DNA of 64,000 nt from positions 22,608 to 86,607 of the forward strand of contig DATIQN010000042.1 in assembly GCA_035470785.1 (NCBI GenBank), in the 5' to 3' direction. The position numbers were made by a program, and so were the translations under genes. Under the pieces are notes generated by a model. The model was given only the letters and a program-made list of their open reading frames with translations. It searched no databases and had not been told where the DNA came from. Below are positions 52,802-60,737 of this stretch, in pieces. Source of the DNA: Croceibacterium_B sp035470785 (lineage in GTDB: Bacteria > Pseudomonadota > Alphaproteobacteria > Sphingomonadales > Sphingomonadaceae). Every line of letters starts with the position of its first letter. The stretch's first letter is position 1.

Positions 52802-54051
52802 TCCGGGACCCGCTCGGCGGCGTAGATCTCCTCGGGCAGGATGCGATCGGCAACGACGGCATAGCGGTCGCCGTCGACCAGCACCTCGGGCACGAAGCCG
52901 CGGCTGTTGTAACTCGAGGCCATCGTCGCGCCATAGGCCCCGGCAGTGCGGAACACCGCAAGGTCGCCGGCCTTGAGCGCGTCGCACTCGCGGTTGGTTG
53001 CGAAGGTATCGCCGGTCTCGCAGATCGGTCCGACGATGTGTGCGGTCATCCGCTCGCAGGTGGGCCTTACAGCATCGAAATCGTGCCACGCGCCGTAGAG
53101 CGCCGGGCGGGCGAGGTCGTTCATCGCCGCGTCCACCACCACGAACGGCGGCCGGTTGCCGTTGCGCTTCACGCGGATCACCCGCGTCAGCAATACGCCC
53201 GCGTTGCCGACGATTACGCGCCCCGGTTCGAACATCAGCTCGACGTCCCAGCCCCGCGTCACCCGCGCGACCATGGCGCCGTATTTTGCCGGGCTCGGCA
53301 GCACCTCGCCGGCCTTGTACGGCACGCCGAGGCCGCCGCCCAGATCGACATGGGTGACGGTGTGCCCGCTGTGGCGAAGCATCGACAGCAGCGCGCCGAC
53401 CTTCTCGAACGCCAGTTCGAGCGGCTTGAGGTCCGCCAGCTGACTGCCGATATGCACCGCGAGGCCGCGCATCTCGAGGCCGGGCAACCGCGCCAGGCGG
53501 TCATAGATTCCAATGGTGAGGTCGTAAGCAACGCCGAACTTGTTGTCGGCCTTACCGGTCGAGATTTTCTCATGCGTGCCGGCGTCAATGTCGGGATTGA
53601 CGCGCAGCGCGCAGGCCGCCCTGAGCCCCTTCGCCTCGGCGATCGCCGAAAGCTCGACCCCTTCTTCCTCGGATTCGATATTGAACTGGCCGATCCGCGC
53701 ATCGAGCGCCGCGGCCATCTCCGCGGCTGTCTTGCCCACGCCCGAGAACACGATCTCCGACGGCGCGATGCCCGCCGCCAGCGCGCGCTTCATCTCGCCG
53801 CCTGAAACGACATCGGCGCCATAGCCTTGCCGTCCAAGCACGCGCAGCACCGCGAGGTTGGGGTTCGACTTTACCGCGAAGGCGATGTGCTTGCGCGGAA
53901 TGGCAGCGAGCGCCTCGCGGAACACCCGCGCGTGGCGCTCGAGCGTTGCCCGCGAATAGACATAGACCGGAGTCCCCACTTCGGCCGCAATGCGGGCAAG
54001 CGGCACATTCTCGGCATGGAGTTCGCCGTCTTTGAGCTCGAAATGATCCAC
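52789..54051 (-). CDS. lysA: Diaminopimelate decarboxylase
   Basis: 420 residues. PLP barrel enzyme making lysine from meso-diaminopimelate. The PLP Lys is in HIAFAVKSNPNLAVLRVLG; other blocks are VDLGGGLGVPYKAGE, EPGRVIVGNAGVLLT, ICETGDTFATNREC and SYNSRGFVPEVLVDG. It lies three bases after a small lipoprotein gene, in the argH-lipoprotein-lysA arrangement found in many proteobacteria. Confidence 0.97.
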   Translation of the reverse strand: MDHFELKDGELHAENVPLARIAAEVGTPVYVYSRATLERHARVFREALAAIPRKHIAFAVKSNPNLAVLRVLGRQGYGADVVSGGEMKRALAAGIAPSEIVFSGVGKTAAEMAAALDARIGQFNIESEEEGVELSAIAEAKGLRAACALRVNPDIDAGTHEKISTGKADNKFGVAYDLTIGIYDRLARLPGLEMRGLAVHIGSQLADLKPLELAFEKVGALLSMLRHSGHTVTHVDLGGGLGVPYKAGEVLPSPAKYGAMVARVTRGWDVELMFEPGRVIVGNAGVLLTRVIRVKRNGNRPPFVVVDAAMNDLARPALYGAWHDFDAVRPTCERMTAHIVGPICETGDTFATNRECDALKAGDLAVFRTAGAYGATMASSYNSRGFVPEVLVDGDRYAVVADRILPEEIYAAERVPEWLD

Positions 54052-54054
54052 CGG

Positions 54055-54300
54055 TCAGCCTTCTGGGGGCAGGTCGAACGGATCGTCCTGGCGTTCTTCG
54101 GATTTGGTCCGCAACTCGACGCTGCGCTGCGGTGCCGCTTGCGGATCGGGGTTTATCAGTTCCGCCGCGGACGGCTTGTGGTCGCTCCCATACGGCGCCT
54201 GCGGCAACGCCGCGCCGGCAGCCGGCTGGAGCTCCTTCTTTTGCGCGCAGGCGGCAGACAGTAGCACGAGTGGGAGGATGATCAGGAGGCGGCGGTTCAT
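54055..54300 (-). CDS. Small lipoprotein (LptM/LppL-like position)
   Basis: 81 residues from the ATG at 54300. Lipobox in LLIILPLVLLSAACAQKKEL, then an unstructured Pro/Ala-rich mature part. Small lipoproteins immediately upstream of lysA are common (LppL in Pseudomonas, LptM/YifL in enterics, helping LPS-assembly protein LptD). That role is suggested by position and size, not by sequence identity. The start shares one base with the argH stop (TGATG). Confidence 0.82.
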   Translation of the reverse strand: MNRRLLIILPLVLLSAACAQKKELQPAAGAALPQAPYGSDHKPSAAELINPDPQAAPQRSVELRTKSEERQDDPFDLPPEG

Positions 54301-55673
54301 CAATCCATCCCCAGCGCACGACGCGCTTCGGCGACGCGCTCCCTTACTTGTTCGGGCGCGGTCCCGCCATGGCTTTTACGCGCGGCGACCGAGGCTTCGA
54401 CCGACAGCGCGCCGAACACGCCTTCGTCGATGCGGCCGTCGATCGCCTGCAAATCGGCCAGCGACAGCGCATCAAGCGCGACGCCCTTGCCTTCGGCCAG
54501 CTTCACCACGGCGCCGGTGACATGGTGCGCCTCGCGGAACGGAAGGCCCGCCTCGCGCACGAGCCAGTCCGCCAGATCGGTTGCGGTGGCATAGCCGAGC
54601 TCGGCCGCCTGACGCATCCGCTCGGTACGGAAATCCGCTTCGGCAACCATTCCGGTCATCGCCGCGAGCGAAAGGCCGAGGAGGCCCACCGCCTCGAACA
54701 CTGGCGGCTTGTCGTCCTGCATGTCCTTCGAATAGGCGAGCGGCAGGCCCTTCATCGTCACCATCAAGGCCATAAGCGCGCCGACGATCCGCCCCGAATG
54801 GCCCCGCACCAGCTCGGCCGCGTCGGGGTTCTTCTTCTGCGGCATGATCGAGCTGCCAGTGCTCAGCGAATCCGGCATGCGCACGAAGCCGAACGGCTGG
54901 CTGGCCCAGATCACAAATTCCTCCGCCAAGCGCGAGAGGTGCAGCGAGCATTGCGCCGCGGCCGAGAGGTAATCGAGCGCGAAATCGCGGTCCGACACGG
55001 CATCTAGGCTGTTAGCGGTTGCGCGGTCGAAGCCGAGCGCCTGCGTCGTCATTTCGCGGTCGATCGGGAAGCCGGTGCCGGCGAGCGCCGCCGAACCGAG
55101 CGGGCATTCGTTGAGCCGCTTGCGCGCGTCGGCGAACCGCGAACGATCGCGCCAAAGCATCTCGTAATAGGCCATGAGGTGATGGCCCAGTGTCACCGGC
55201 TGCGCGGTCTGCAGGTGGGTGAACCCTGGCATGATGCTCTCGGCGTGCTCGCCGGCCCGCGTCACAAGCGCCTTCTCCAGGGCCTCCAGACCGGCATCGA
55301 CCTGGTCGATCGCATCGCGCACCCAGAGCTTGAAATCGGTTGCCACCTGGTCGTTGCGGCTGCGCGCGGTGTGCAGCCGCCCGGCCGCCGCGCCGATCAG
55401 GTCTGCCAGCCGGCTCTCGGTGGTCATGTGGATGTCTTCGAGTGCCCAGTCCTCGGGCACGCCGTCGCGCTCGTACTCGGCCGCGACCTGGTCGAGGCCA
55501 CGCCCTATCGCCACCGCATCCTCGCTCGAAACGATGCCGCAGGCGCCGAGCATGGCGACATGCGCCTTGCTCGCGGCTATGTCCTGCCGCCAGAGCGCCT
55601 TGTCGAAAGGGATCGAGGCGTTAATCTCACGCATGATCGCAGCGGGCCCTTCGGCGAAGCGCCCGCCCCACAT
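54300..55673 (-). CDS. argH: Argininosuccinate lyase
   Basis: 457 residues from the ATG at 55673 (MWGGRFAEGPAAIMREINAS). A GTG at 55718 in frame would add 15 residues and would overlap the divergent TlpA gene. The catalytic signature GSSIMPQKKNPDAAELVRG is present, with TARSRNDQVATDFKLWVRD and PGFTHLQTAQPVTLGHHL. It releases fumarate and arginine. Its stop overlaps the next gene, and it is divergent from the tlpA-like gene with 16 bp between starts. Confidence 0.96.
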   Translation of the reverse strand: MWGGRFAEGPAAIMREINASIPFDKALWRQDIAASKAHVAMLGACGIVSSEDAVAIGRGLDQVAAEYERDGVPEDWALEDIHMTTESRLADLIGAAAGRLHTARSRNDQVATDFKLWVRDAIDQVDAGLEALEKALVTRAGEHAESIMPGFTHLQTAQPVTLGHHLMAYYEMLWRDRSRFADARKRLNECPLGSAALAGTGFPIDREMTTQALGFDRATANSLDAVSDRDFALDYLSAAAQCSLHLSRLAEEFVIWASQPFGFVRMPDSLSTGSSIMPQKKNPDAAELVRGHSGRIVGALMALMVTMKGLPLAYSKDMQDDKPPVFEAVGLLGLSLAAMTGMVAEADFRTERMRQAAELGYATATDLADWLVREAGLPFREAHHVTGAVVKLAEGKGVALDALSLADLQAIDGRIDEGVFGALSVEASVAARKSHGGTAPEQVRERVAEARRALGMD

Positions 55674-55689
55674 CTGGTTGGAGCCTTGT

Positions 55690-56292
55690 ATGCCCCGTTT
55701 GCCCTTGCTGTCGCTCACGCTGCCGATCGTCCTGCTGGTGGCCGGATGCGATAGGCAAAGCGCTGGCAACTCGCAACAGCGGGAAACTGCGACCCCCTCG
55801 CCGTCCGCCAACGAGGATGCCGAGGCGCTCAACGGCACGCTCGACCGCAGTCATGCCGGAGAGGCCTTGCCCGACGCGACCGTGGAGGGGCCCAACGGTG
55901 TCAAATTGCACCTGGCGACGCTCAAGGGCGGTCCGGTGCTGATCAACCTGTGGGCGACCTGGTGCGCGCCGTGCGTCAAGGAGATGCCGACCCTCGACCG
56001 CCTCGCTGCCGCACCCGGAACACCCCGCATCCTGGCCATCAGCGAGGACCTGAAGGGTGCCGCAGCGGTCAATCCGTTCCTCGCGCAGCATCAGTTCCTC
56101 CACCTGCAGACCTGGCTCGATCCCGAAGCCAACTTGTCACTGACGATGGGCGGCGCGTCCGGCTCGGCCACCCTGCCGACCACGGTGCTTTTCAACGCGC
56201 AGGGCAAAGAGGTTTGGCGGATGATCGGCGGCTACGACTGGTCGAGCGACAAGGCCAAGGCGCTGATTGCCGAGGCCCAAGCGAAGGCATGA
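55690..56292 (+). CDS. TlpA-like thioredoxin-fold lipoprotein
   Basis: 200 residues from the ATG at 55690. A lipobox (VLLVAGCDRQ) anchors it to a membrane, then a Ser/Thr-rich linker (20-50) and a thioredoxin domain with WATWCAPCVKEMPTLD holding the CxxC. TlpA-type proteins reduce cysteines in periplasmic targets, including oxidase CuA. It is divergent from argH. Upstream in the same frame is a shadow. Confidence 0.92.
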   Translation: MPRLPLLSLTLPIVLLVAGCDRQSAGNSQQRETATPSPSANEDAEALNGTLDRSHAGEALPDATVEGPNGVKLHLATLKGGPVLINLWATWCAPCVKEMPTLDRLAAAPGTPRILAISEDLKGAAAVNPFLAQHQFLHLQTWLDPEANLSLTMGGASGSATLPTTVLFNAQGKEVWRMIGGYDWSSDKAKALIAEAQAKA

Positions 56293-56310
56293 CGTCGCGG
56301 ACCACGCGCC

Positions 56311-57108
56311 ATGTGTGAGCTGTTCGCCGTTTCGAGTGACCGGCCGACAGTCCTGCGCTACCAGTTGCGCACGTTCGCGAAGCATGGCGGGGGAGAGTTC
56401 CGCAATCGCGACGGCTGGGGGATAGTGTTCGCGCAGGAGCGGGATGCGTTCCTGTTCCGCGAGCCGGCCGCGGCGACGGAGAGCGCGCTCGAGCGCCTGG
56501 TCGCCAAGCACCCGCCACCGGCAAGACTGGTCGCCGCGCATATCCGGTTGGCGACCGCGGGTGGCGCATCGCTCGCCAATACGCATCCGTTTCGGCGCAC
56601 GCGCAGCGGCCGCGTGCTGCATTTCGCGCACAACGGCAGTCTGCCGAACCTCAAGACCCGCTTCGCCGCGAGCGAGGCCGCGGCGGCGTGCGTCGGCGAT
56701 ACCGATTCCGAGCTGGCTTTCCTGCTACTGCTCGGGCGGCTTCGATCGCTCGAACCGGACGGCACCCCCGAGGAGCGATACGCGGTATTCCGCGAGTTCT
56801 GCGCCGAAATGCGCGAGGAAGGCACGTCCAATTTCCTGTTTGCCGACGGCGAGTTGCTGTTTGCCCACGCGCATCGCCGCCGCGCGTTCGTCGACGGGAC
56901 GCCAGGCGAAATCGAGACTCCGGGTCTGTGCCTGCGAATTCTCAAGGAGGACAGTCCCGCCTGGTCAGCGCGCGGGGCCACTATGTCGCCCAAACCGGAA
57001 AATTGCGTGCTGCTCGCCAGCGTTCCCCTCGACAAGCGCAAGTGGACGGGCCTCGCGCAAGGCACGACCATACTCGTCGAGCACGGCAGGGTGAGGTGCC
57101 AGGATTAG
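56311..57108 (+). CDS. Class II glutamine amidotransferase domain protein (YafJ-like)
   Basis: 265 residues. The N-terminal Met-Cys (MCELFAVSSDRPTVLRYQL) gives the catalytic Cys after Met removal, as in class II amidotransferases; other motifs are RNRDGWGIVFAQ and HFAHNGSLPNLKT. Proteins of this size, such as YafJ, are stand-alone amidotransferases of unclear substrate. It starts 18 bp after the tlpA-like gene and may share its transcript. Confidence 0.9.
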   Translation: MCELFAVSSDRPTVLRYQLRTFAKHGGGEFRNRDGWGIVFAQERDAFLFREPAAATESALERLVAKHPPPARLVAAHIRLATAGGASLANTHPFRRTRSGRVLHFAHNGSLPNLKTRFAASEAAAACVGDTDSELAFLLLLGRLRSLEPDGTPEERYAVFREFCAEMREEGTSNFLFADGELLFAHAHRRRAFVDGTPGEIETPGLCLRILKEDSPAWSARGATMSPKPENCVLLASVPLDKRKWTGLAQGTTILVEHGRVRCQD

Positions 57109-57417
57109 ACTTGTGGCGGTGACGGGCTCGAAACCGCCACTGAAAACACCCGGATTCCGCGAGTATTTGCCAATATGAATTTCGAGGGGCCCCCAATAAG
57201 GCCCCCAAACTCAGCAACAGGAAGAAAAAAACGGCTAGCGAACGGCAAACGTCCGCTCCGGGCGGAAAACTGACAGTCGGAGGCTACGACGCGAATGGCA
57301 GTGTGTGGCCGGCAGCCGACCGTCCGCTTCGGAGCGCTAACGGGTGAAGGGCAGAATGTCTGCTTTCGACCCGAAGCGGGCATCGCAACTTCCCATTCGG
57401 GCGCTATGAGCTGATCG
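57109..57417. other. Non-coding spacer with inverted repeats
   Basis: No gene is supported in these 309 bases. Just after the amidotransferase stop there is a perfect 8-bp hairpin (57113-57120 with 57133-57140) with no U-run. Around 57187-57209 are GGGGCC...GGCCCC repeats and at 57227-57233 a short A-run. Two GTCCGC-containing stretches (57251, 57321) and one copy of the dispersed repeat (57354-57385) follow. Confidence 0.6.
57354..57385. repeat. Dispersed imperfect inverted repeat, copy 1
   Basis: 32 bases opening GAATGTCTGCTTTCGACCC and ending GCGGGCATCG. It matches the copies at 59081 and 63180 in most positions, though it is the most divergent. It lies 33 bases before the GT-C-like gene. 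Confidence 0.55.
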
Positions 57418-58938
57418 ATGGAAACGGCCAAGCCACGTGCTCGCGCACCCGTCAGAAGCCTTAGTCGGGCGGCGGCCGCGCTCACTTTATGCCTCGCCGG
57501 GGTCGCCATTATCGTGTTGAAGGTGCTGCTCGACGCGGACGGCTATTTGTCGCCGGACAGCGTTAATTACCTGGCGCTGGTGGAGAACCTGCGCGCCGGA
57601 CACGGCCTTGTCACCGCCAACAGTGGCCGGGTACTGCTCGACTATACGCCGTTTGCGGAGTGGCCGGTGGGCTATCCGTTGCTGATCTTCGTGGTCGGTG
57701 CGTTCACTGGCCTGTCATCCTTCGCGGCGTCGAAGGCGGTTTCGATCTTGCTGTTTATGGCGAGCGCGGCGCTGATCGCGCGCGCGTTCCCCCGCGATGG
57801 CTGGGTATTGGCTTGTGTGCCCTGCTTCGGCGCGACGCTTGAGATGTTTGCGTACACTTGGAGTGAAGTACCGTTTACGTTCCTCTTGATCGCGCTCGCG
57901 GTGCTCACCGCGCGGGTGCTGCGTGACGACGGCACCAAAGCGAGCGCTAACGTGCTCCTGCTGCTGGCGTGCGGGACGGGCCTGTTCCTGAGCCGCTACG
58001 TCGGCGCGGTGGCTATCTGTCACATCGTCTTCCTCGCCGTGGTCAAGCTATGGCGAAAGCAGCTGCGCTACGCCGTCCTTCTCGGATTCACTGCGGCGGG
58101 GCTCGCGCTGTTCGTGTCGGCCTATCTTTGGCGCAACGTCATAGAGACGGGCTACCCAACGGGCATGGAGCGTCCGCCGGCCACCGGATCGGCACTCGAG
58201 CTGGCATATCAGCTGTTAACCGCAGTTGTGGGCGAAGTCGCGGTCGTGGTCCCCCCGAACACCGTGGTTTGGTCCCTGCAACTGAGCCTGGCTGCGGTCT
58301 TCGCCATTCTTGTCGGTGGCCTCGCGTTCGCGGCTCACCGCCACGCTCGCACGAAGCTGCCCGAGAGCGACTGGATCGAGGCACTGTCCTTTCTTTGGGT
58401 GGGTTTGACCTACCTACTTGCGCTCGTCGCCATGCGTTGGCTGAAGGAGTTCGATGCGTTCGATTTCCGTTTGCTCGATCCGGCCTTCGTCCCCATCTTC
58501 GTCGGCCTGTTTGCGCTGATCATGAGAAGCGGCCCAAACAGCACAACGCAGGCATGTCGTGCCTTGGTGTTGGGCTCGGCGGCTCTTTCGTTGCTGACGC
58601 ACGCCGCGAGCGCCATCCAACGATTCGACGGTCGCGGCTATCAAGCGCACGCGACTGAGGTCCCGCGCCGCTATGCGGTTGTTCCTAGAGGCTCGACGGT
58701 TGTTTTCGGCGACCGGCTGGCGGTATTCTTGCGCCCGGACCTGCACGTCGATGCGCCTTGCACCGAGCAAGATGAGGATTGTAGCGCCAGCTGGGATGAG
58801 TACCTCGCCAGCCTCGCGCCTGGACGCCATGTGTTCGTCGACATCGACGACGACGCTCTCAAGCCCGATCACCACTCCGCGTCGGTGCGCCAATTTGTAT
58901 CAAGCCGAGCGCCGGGCGAGCTCGTCAGGATTCGATGA
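57418..58938 (+). CDS. Multi-pass membrane protein, GT-C glycosyltransferase-like
   Basis: 506 residues with about ten membrane segments and a soluble C-terminal domain (about 410-506). The first extracytoplasmic loop contains YLSPDSVNYLALVENLRAGHG, resembling the acidic D-S loop of GT-C enzymes such as dolichyl-phosphate-mannose transferases, but the family cannot be fixed by eye. A role in moving sugars onto lipid or protein is inferred. It stands alone, flanked by spacers with repeats, and its codon use looks less strict than that of the neighbouring core genes. Confidence 0.7.
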   Translation: METAKPRARAPVRSLSRAAAALTLCLAGVAIIVLKVLLDADGYLSPDSVNYLALVENLRAGHGLVTANSGRVLLDYTPFAEWPVGYPLLIFVVGAFTGLSSFAASKAVSILLFMASAALIARAFPRDGWVLACVPCFGATLEMFAYTWSEVPFTFLLIALAVLTARVLRDDGTKASANVLLLLACGTGLFLSRYVGAVAICHIVFLAVVKLWRKQLRYAVLLGFTAAGLALFVSAYLWRNVIETGYPTGMERPPATGSALELAYQLLTAVVGEVAVVVPPNTVVWSLQLSLAAVFAILVGGLAFAAHRHARTKLPESDWIEALSFLWVGLTYLLALVAMRWLKEFDAFDFRLLDPAFVPIFVGLFALIMRSGPNSTTQACRALVLGSAALSLLTHAASAIQRFDGRGYQAHATEVPRRYAVVPRGSTVVFGDRLAVFLRPDLHVDAPCTEQDEDCSASWDEYLASLAPGRHVFVDIDDDALKPDHHSASVRQFVSSRAPGELVRIR

Positions 58939-59465
58939 GCCGCCGATCTAGGCTTGCTCCTCATCCCGAAATTGAACTAGCGCCCAGCATGGCGGATGCC
59001 TTCACGTGGGCCTGGACGAGACCAACAACGGACCTCATGCCAAAGCCGTCGACATTTCAACCTTAGCGGACACTCCAGCCGAAGGTCGCCTTTCGACCCA
59101 TTGCGGACATTCAGGCTTCTCGCGCCCAGTGGCAGACTGGCGCTTCAGTCGATTATCGGGACAGGACAGATCATGCGATGGTCTGACGCCTTGCGTGAGT
59201 CACTTGCCGATTAACTGCTGTCTGGAATGCGCTGTTCGGGTCCATCGACGTGTGCGGGGGAAGGCGCTCGATCGCTAAGAAGCGGACTTGGCGGAATTCG
59301 GCTACCTGGGGCATTGCGAGACCGTTGGTACGTTCGCGACCTGGTGAATTCCAAAATAACATCGAAGAGGCAGTGATTTAACAAGCCCCTTGGGCCATGC
59401 CTGTGTATTGTCGATGAAGTCGCTGCACGATCGAGAACGCCATGCCGAAGACGCGCGGAGAAGTG
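58939..59465. other. Non-coding spacer before nnrS
   Basis: About 530 bases with no convincing gene. It contains repeat copy 2 (59081-59112), a half-copy TAGCGGACACTCC (about 59064-59076), and an AT-richer 59300-59400. Short reading frames here overlap the repeats and lack ribosome sites. No clear FNR, NNR or NsrR box was found by eye. Confidence 0.6.
59081..59112. repeat. Dispersed imperfect inverted repeat, copy 2
   Basis: 32 bases with CTTTCGACCCATTGCGGACATTC at the 3' side (given here as CTTTCGACCC and ATTGCGGACA segments). It agrees with the copy at 63180 at 27 of 32 positions. Confidence 0.65.
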
Positions 59466-60653
59466 ATGCTCGAGTTGCGCAGGGCCCGAATGGTCGCTGC
59501 GCCTCCGTTCCTGCGTGGCGGATTCCGGCCGTTCTTTCTGCTGGCAGCGGCCTGGGCCGCATTCGCCGTGCTCACGTGGATGTGCAGTTTCCTCTACGGC
59601 GTGCCGCTCGAAAGCAAGTTCGCGCCGCTAGCTTGGCATCGGCACGAAATGCTGTTCGGCTTTGCGGGGGCCGCCATCGTCGGTTTTTTGCTGACCGCCA
59701 TTCCCAACTGGACCGGCCGCCTACCGATCGCCGGCGTACCGCTTGCCGCACTCGCGGGACTGTGGCTCGCGGCGCGACTGGCGGTATGGTTTTCGGGTGC
59801 GATCGGCCTCGTTCCAGCTGCCGCGCTCGATGTGGGGTTCTACCTCGCCTTCGCCGGGATTGCTTGGCGAGAGGTGATCGCCGCGAAAAACCGCAACGCT
59901 CCGGTCGTCGGTTTGGTGCTCCTGCTCGCGCTGGTGAATGCATGGGACTATGCCGCCGCGGCCGGGCTTGTGCGCGGTGATTCTGCGCCAAGTCATGCAG
60001 CGATCTCTCTGCTCGTCGTGCTCATCTCGATAATCGGAGGCCGCATTATTCCCTCTTTCACGCGCAATTGGATGGCGAAGAGAGGGTTCACGACTGGCCT
60101 TCCGGGTCAGCCTGGCCGCTTGGACCTTGTCACGATAGCTGTAACAGCCATGGCGTTCGCGGGCTGGATAGCGCTGCCAGGAACGACCTGGACCGCCGGG
60201 GGACTCGTCGCGGCGGGGCTTCTTCACGCGGTTCGGCTATGTCGCTGGCGCGGCTGGCGCACCTGGAGCGATCCCTTGGTCATCGTCCTGCATGTCGCCT
60301 ATGGTTGGGTGCCGGTGGGCCTGTTCTTGCTCGGACTGAGCGTGGCCGGAGCCGCAGTGCCGGCCACGGCTGCGATTCATGCGTTCACGGCGGGGGCTAT
60401 CGCAACGATGATCCTTGCGGTCATGACGCGGGCCTCGTTGGGTCATACCGGACGCGATCTGCGGGCTAACGCTGCAACTTCTGCTGTCTATCTTTTCGTC
60501 ACGTTGGGCGCGGGCCTGCGCGTCGTTACCGGTCTAGGATTGATAGGATATCGCGTCGGCATCGAATTGTCAGGTTGGCTATGGGCATTGGCGTTTGTGA
60601 TCTTCCTGGTAACTTACGCTCCCGTGCTATTAACGCCCTCGAACGCGAAGTGA
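59466..60653 (+). CDS. nnrS: NnrS family haem-copper membrane protein
   Basis: 395 residues with about 12 membrane segments. The ATG at 59466 is chosen for its GGAGA ribosome site five bases before; an ATG at 59442 would add eight residues. NnrS hallmarks: GGFRPFFLLAAAWAAF, LAWHRHEMLFGFAGAAIVGF, IIGGRIIPSFTRNWM and MTRASLGHTGRDL, with His residues for haem and copper. NnrS protects against NO and nitrosative damage. It lies 84 bp upstream of norB, a typical NO-defence pairing. Confidence 0.93.
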   Translation: MLELRRARMVAAPPFLRGGFRPFFLLAAAWAAFAVLTWMCSFLYGVPLESKFAPLAWHRHEMLFGFAGAAIVGFLLTAIPNWTGRLPIAGVPLAALAGLWLAARLAVWFSGAIGLVPAAALDVGFYLAFAGIAWREVIAAKNRNAPVVGLVLLLALVNAWDYAAAAGLVRGDSAPSHAAISLLVVLISIIGGRIIPSFTRNWMAKRGFTTGLPGQPGRLDLVTIAVTAMAFAGWIALPGTTWTAGGLVAAGLLHAVRLCRWRGWRTWSDPLVIVLHVAYGWVPVGLFLLGLSVAGAAVPATAAIHAFTAGAIATMILAVMTRASLGHTGRDLRANAATSAVYLFVTLGAGLRVVTGLGLIGYRVGIELSGWLWALAFVIFLVTYAPVLLTPSNAK

Positions 60654-60737
60654 GGTGCATCACATAAGTTGTTCGGAATCCAAACTAAATATCGAGGTTT
60701 CATGCCTAATTGACTCCCATCAAAAGAGGAGACGCGT

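Noticed and set aside
57113..57140. tRNA 3'-end-like sequence (TTTCGAGCC on the minus strand) as a possible attachment site
   Set aside because: Position 53 would be T rather than the invariant G and the T-stem does not pair; no integrase nearby. Kept as a plain hairpin.
58996..59278. Short overlapping frames before nnrS
   Set aside because: They cover the repeat copies and have neither start signals nor conserved features.
60654..60737. FNR or NsrR site before norB
   Set aside because: No TTGAT-N4-ATCAA-like or convincing NsrR palindrome found; only a loose GGTGCATCAC stretch.
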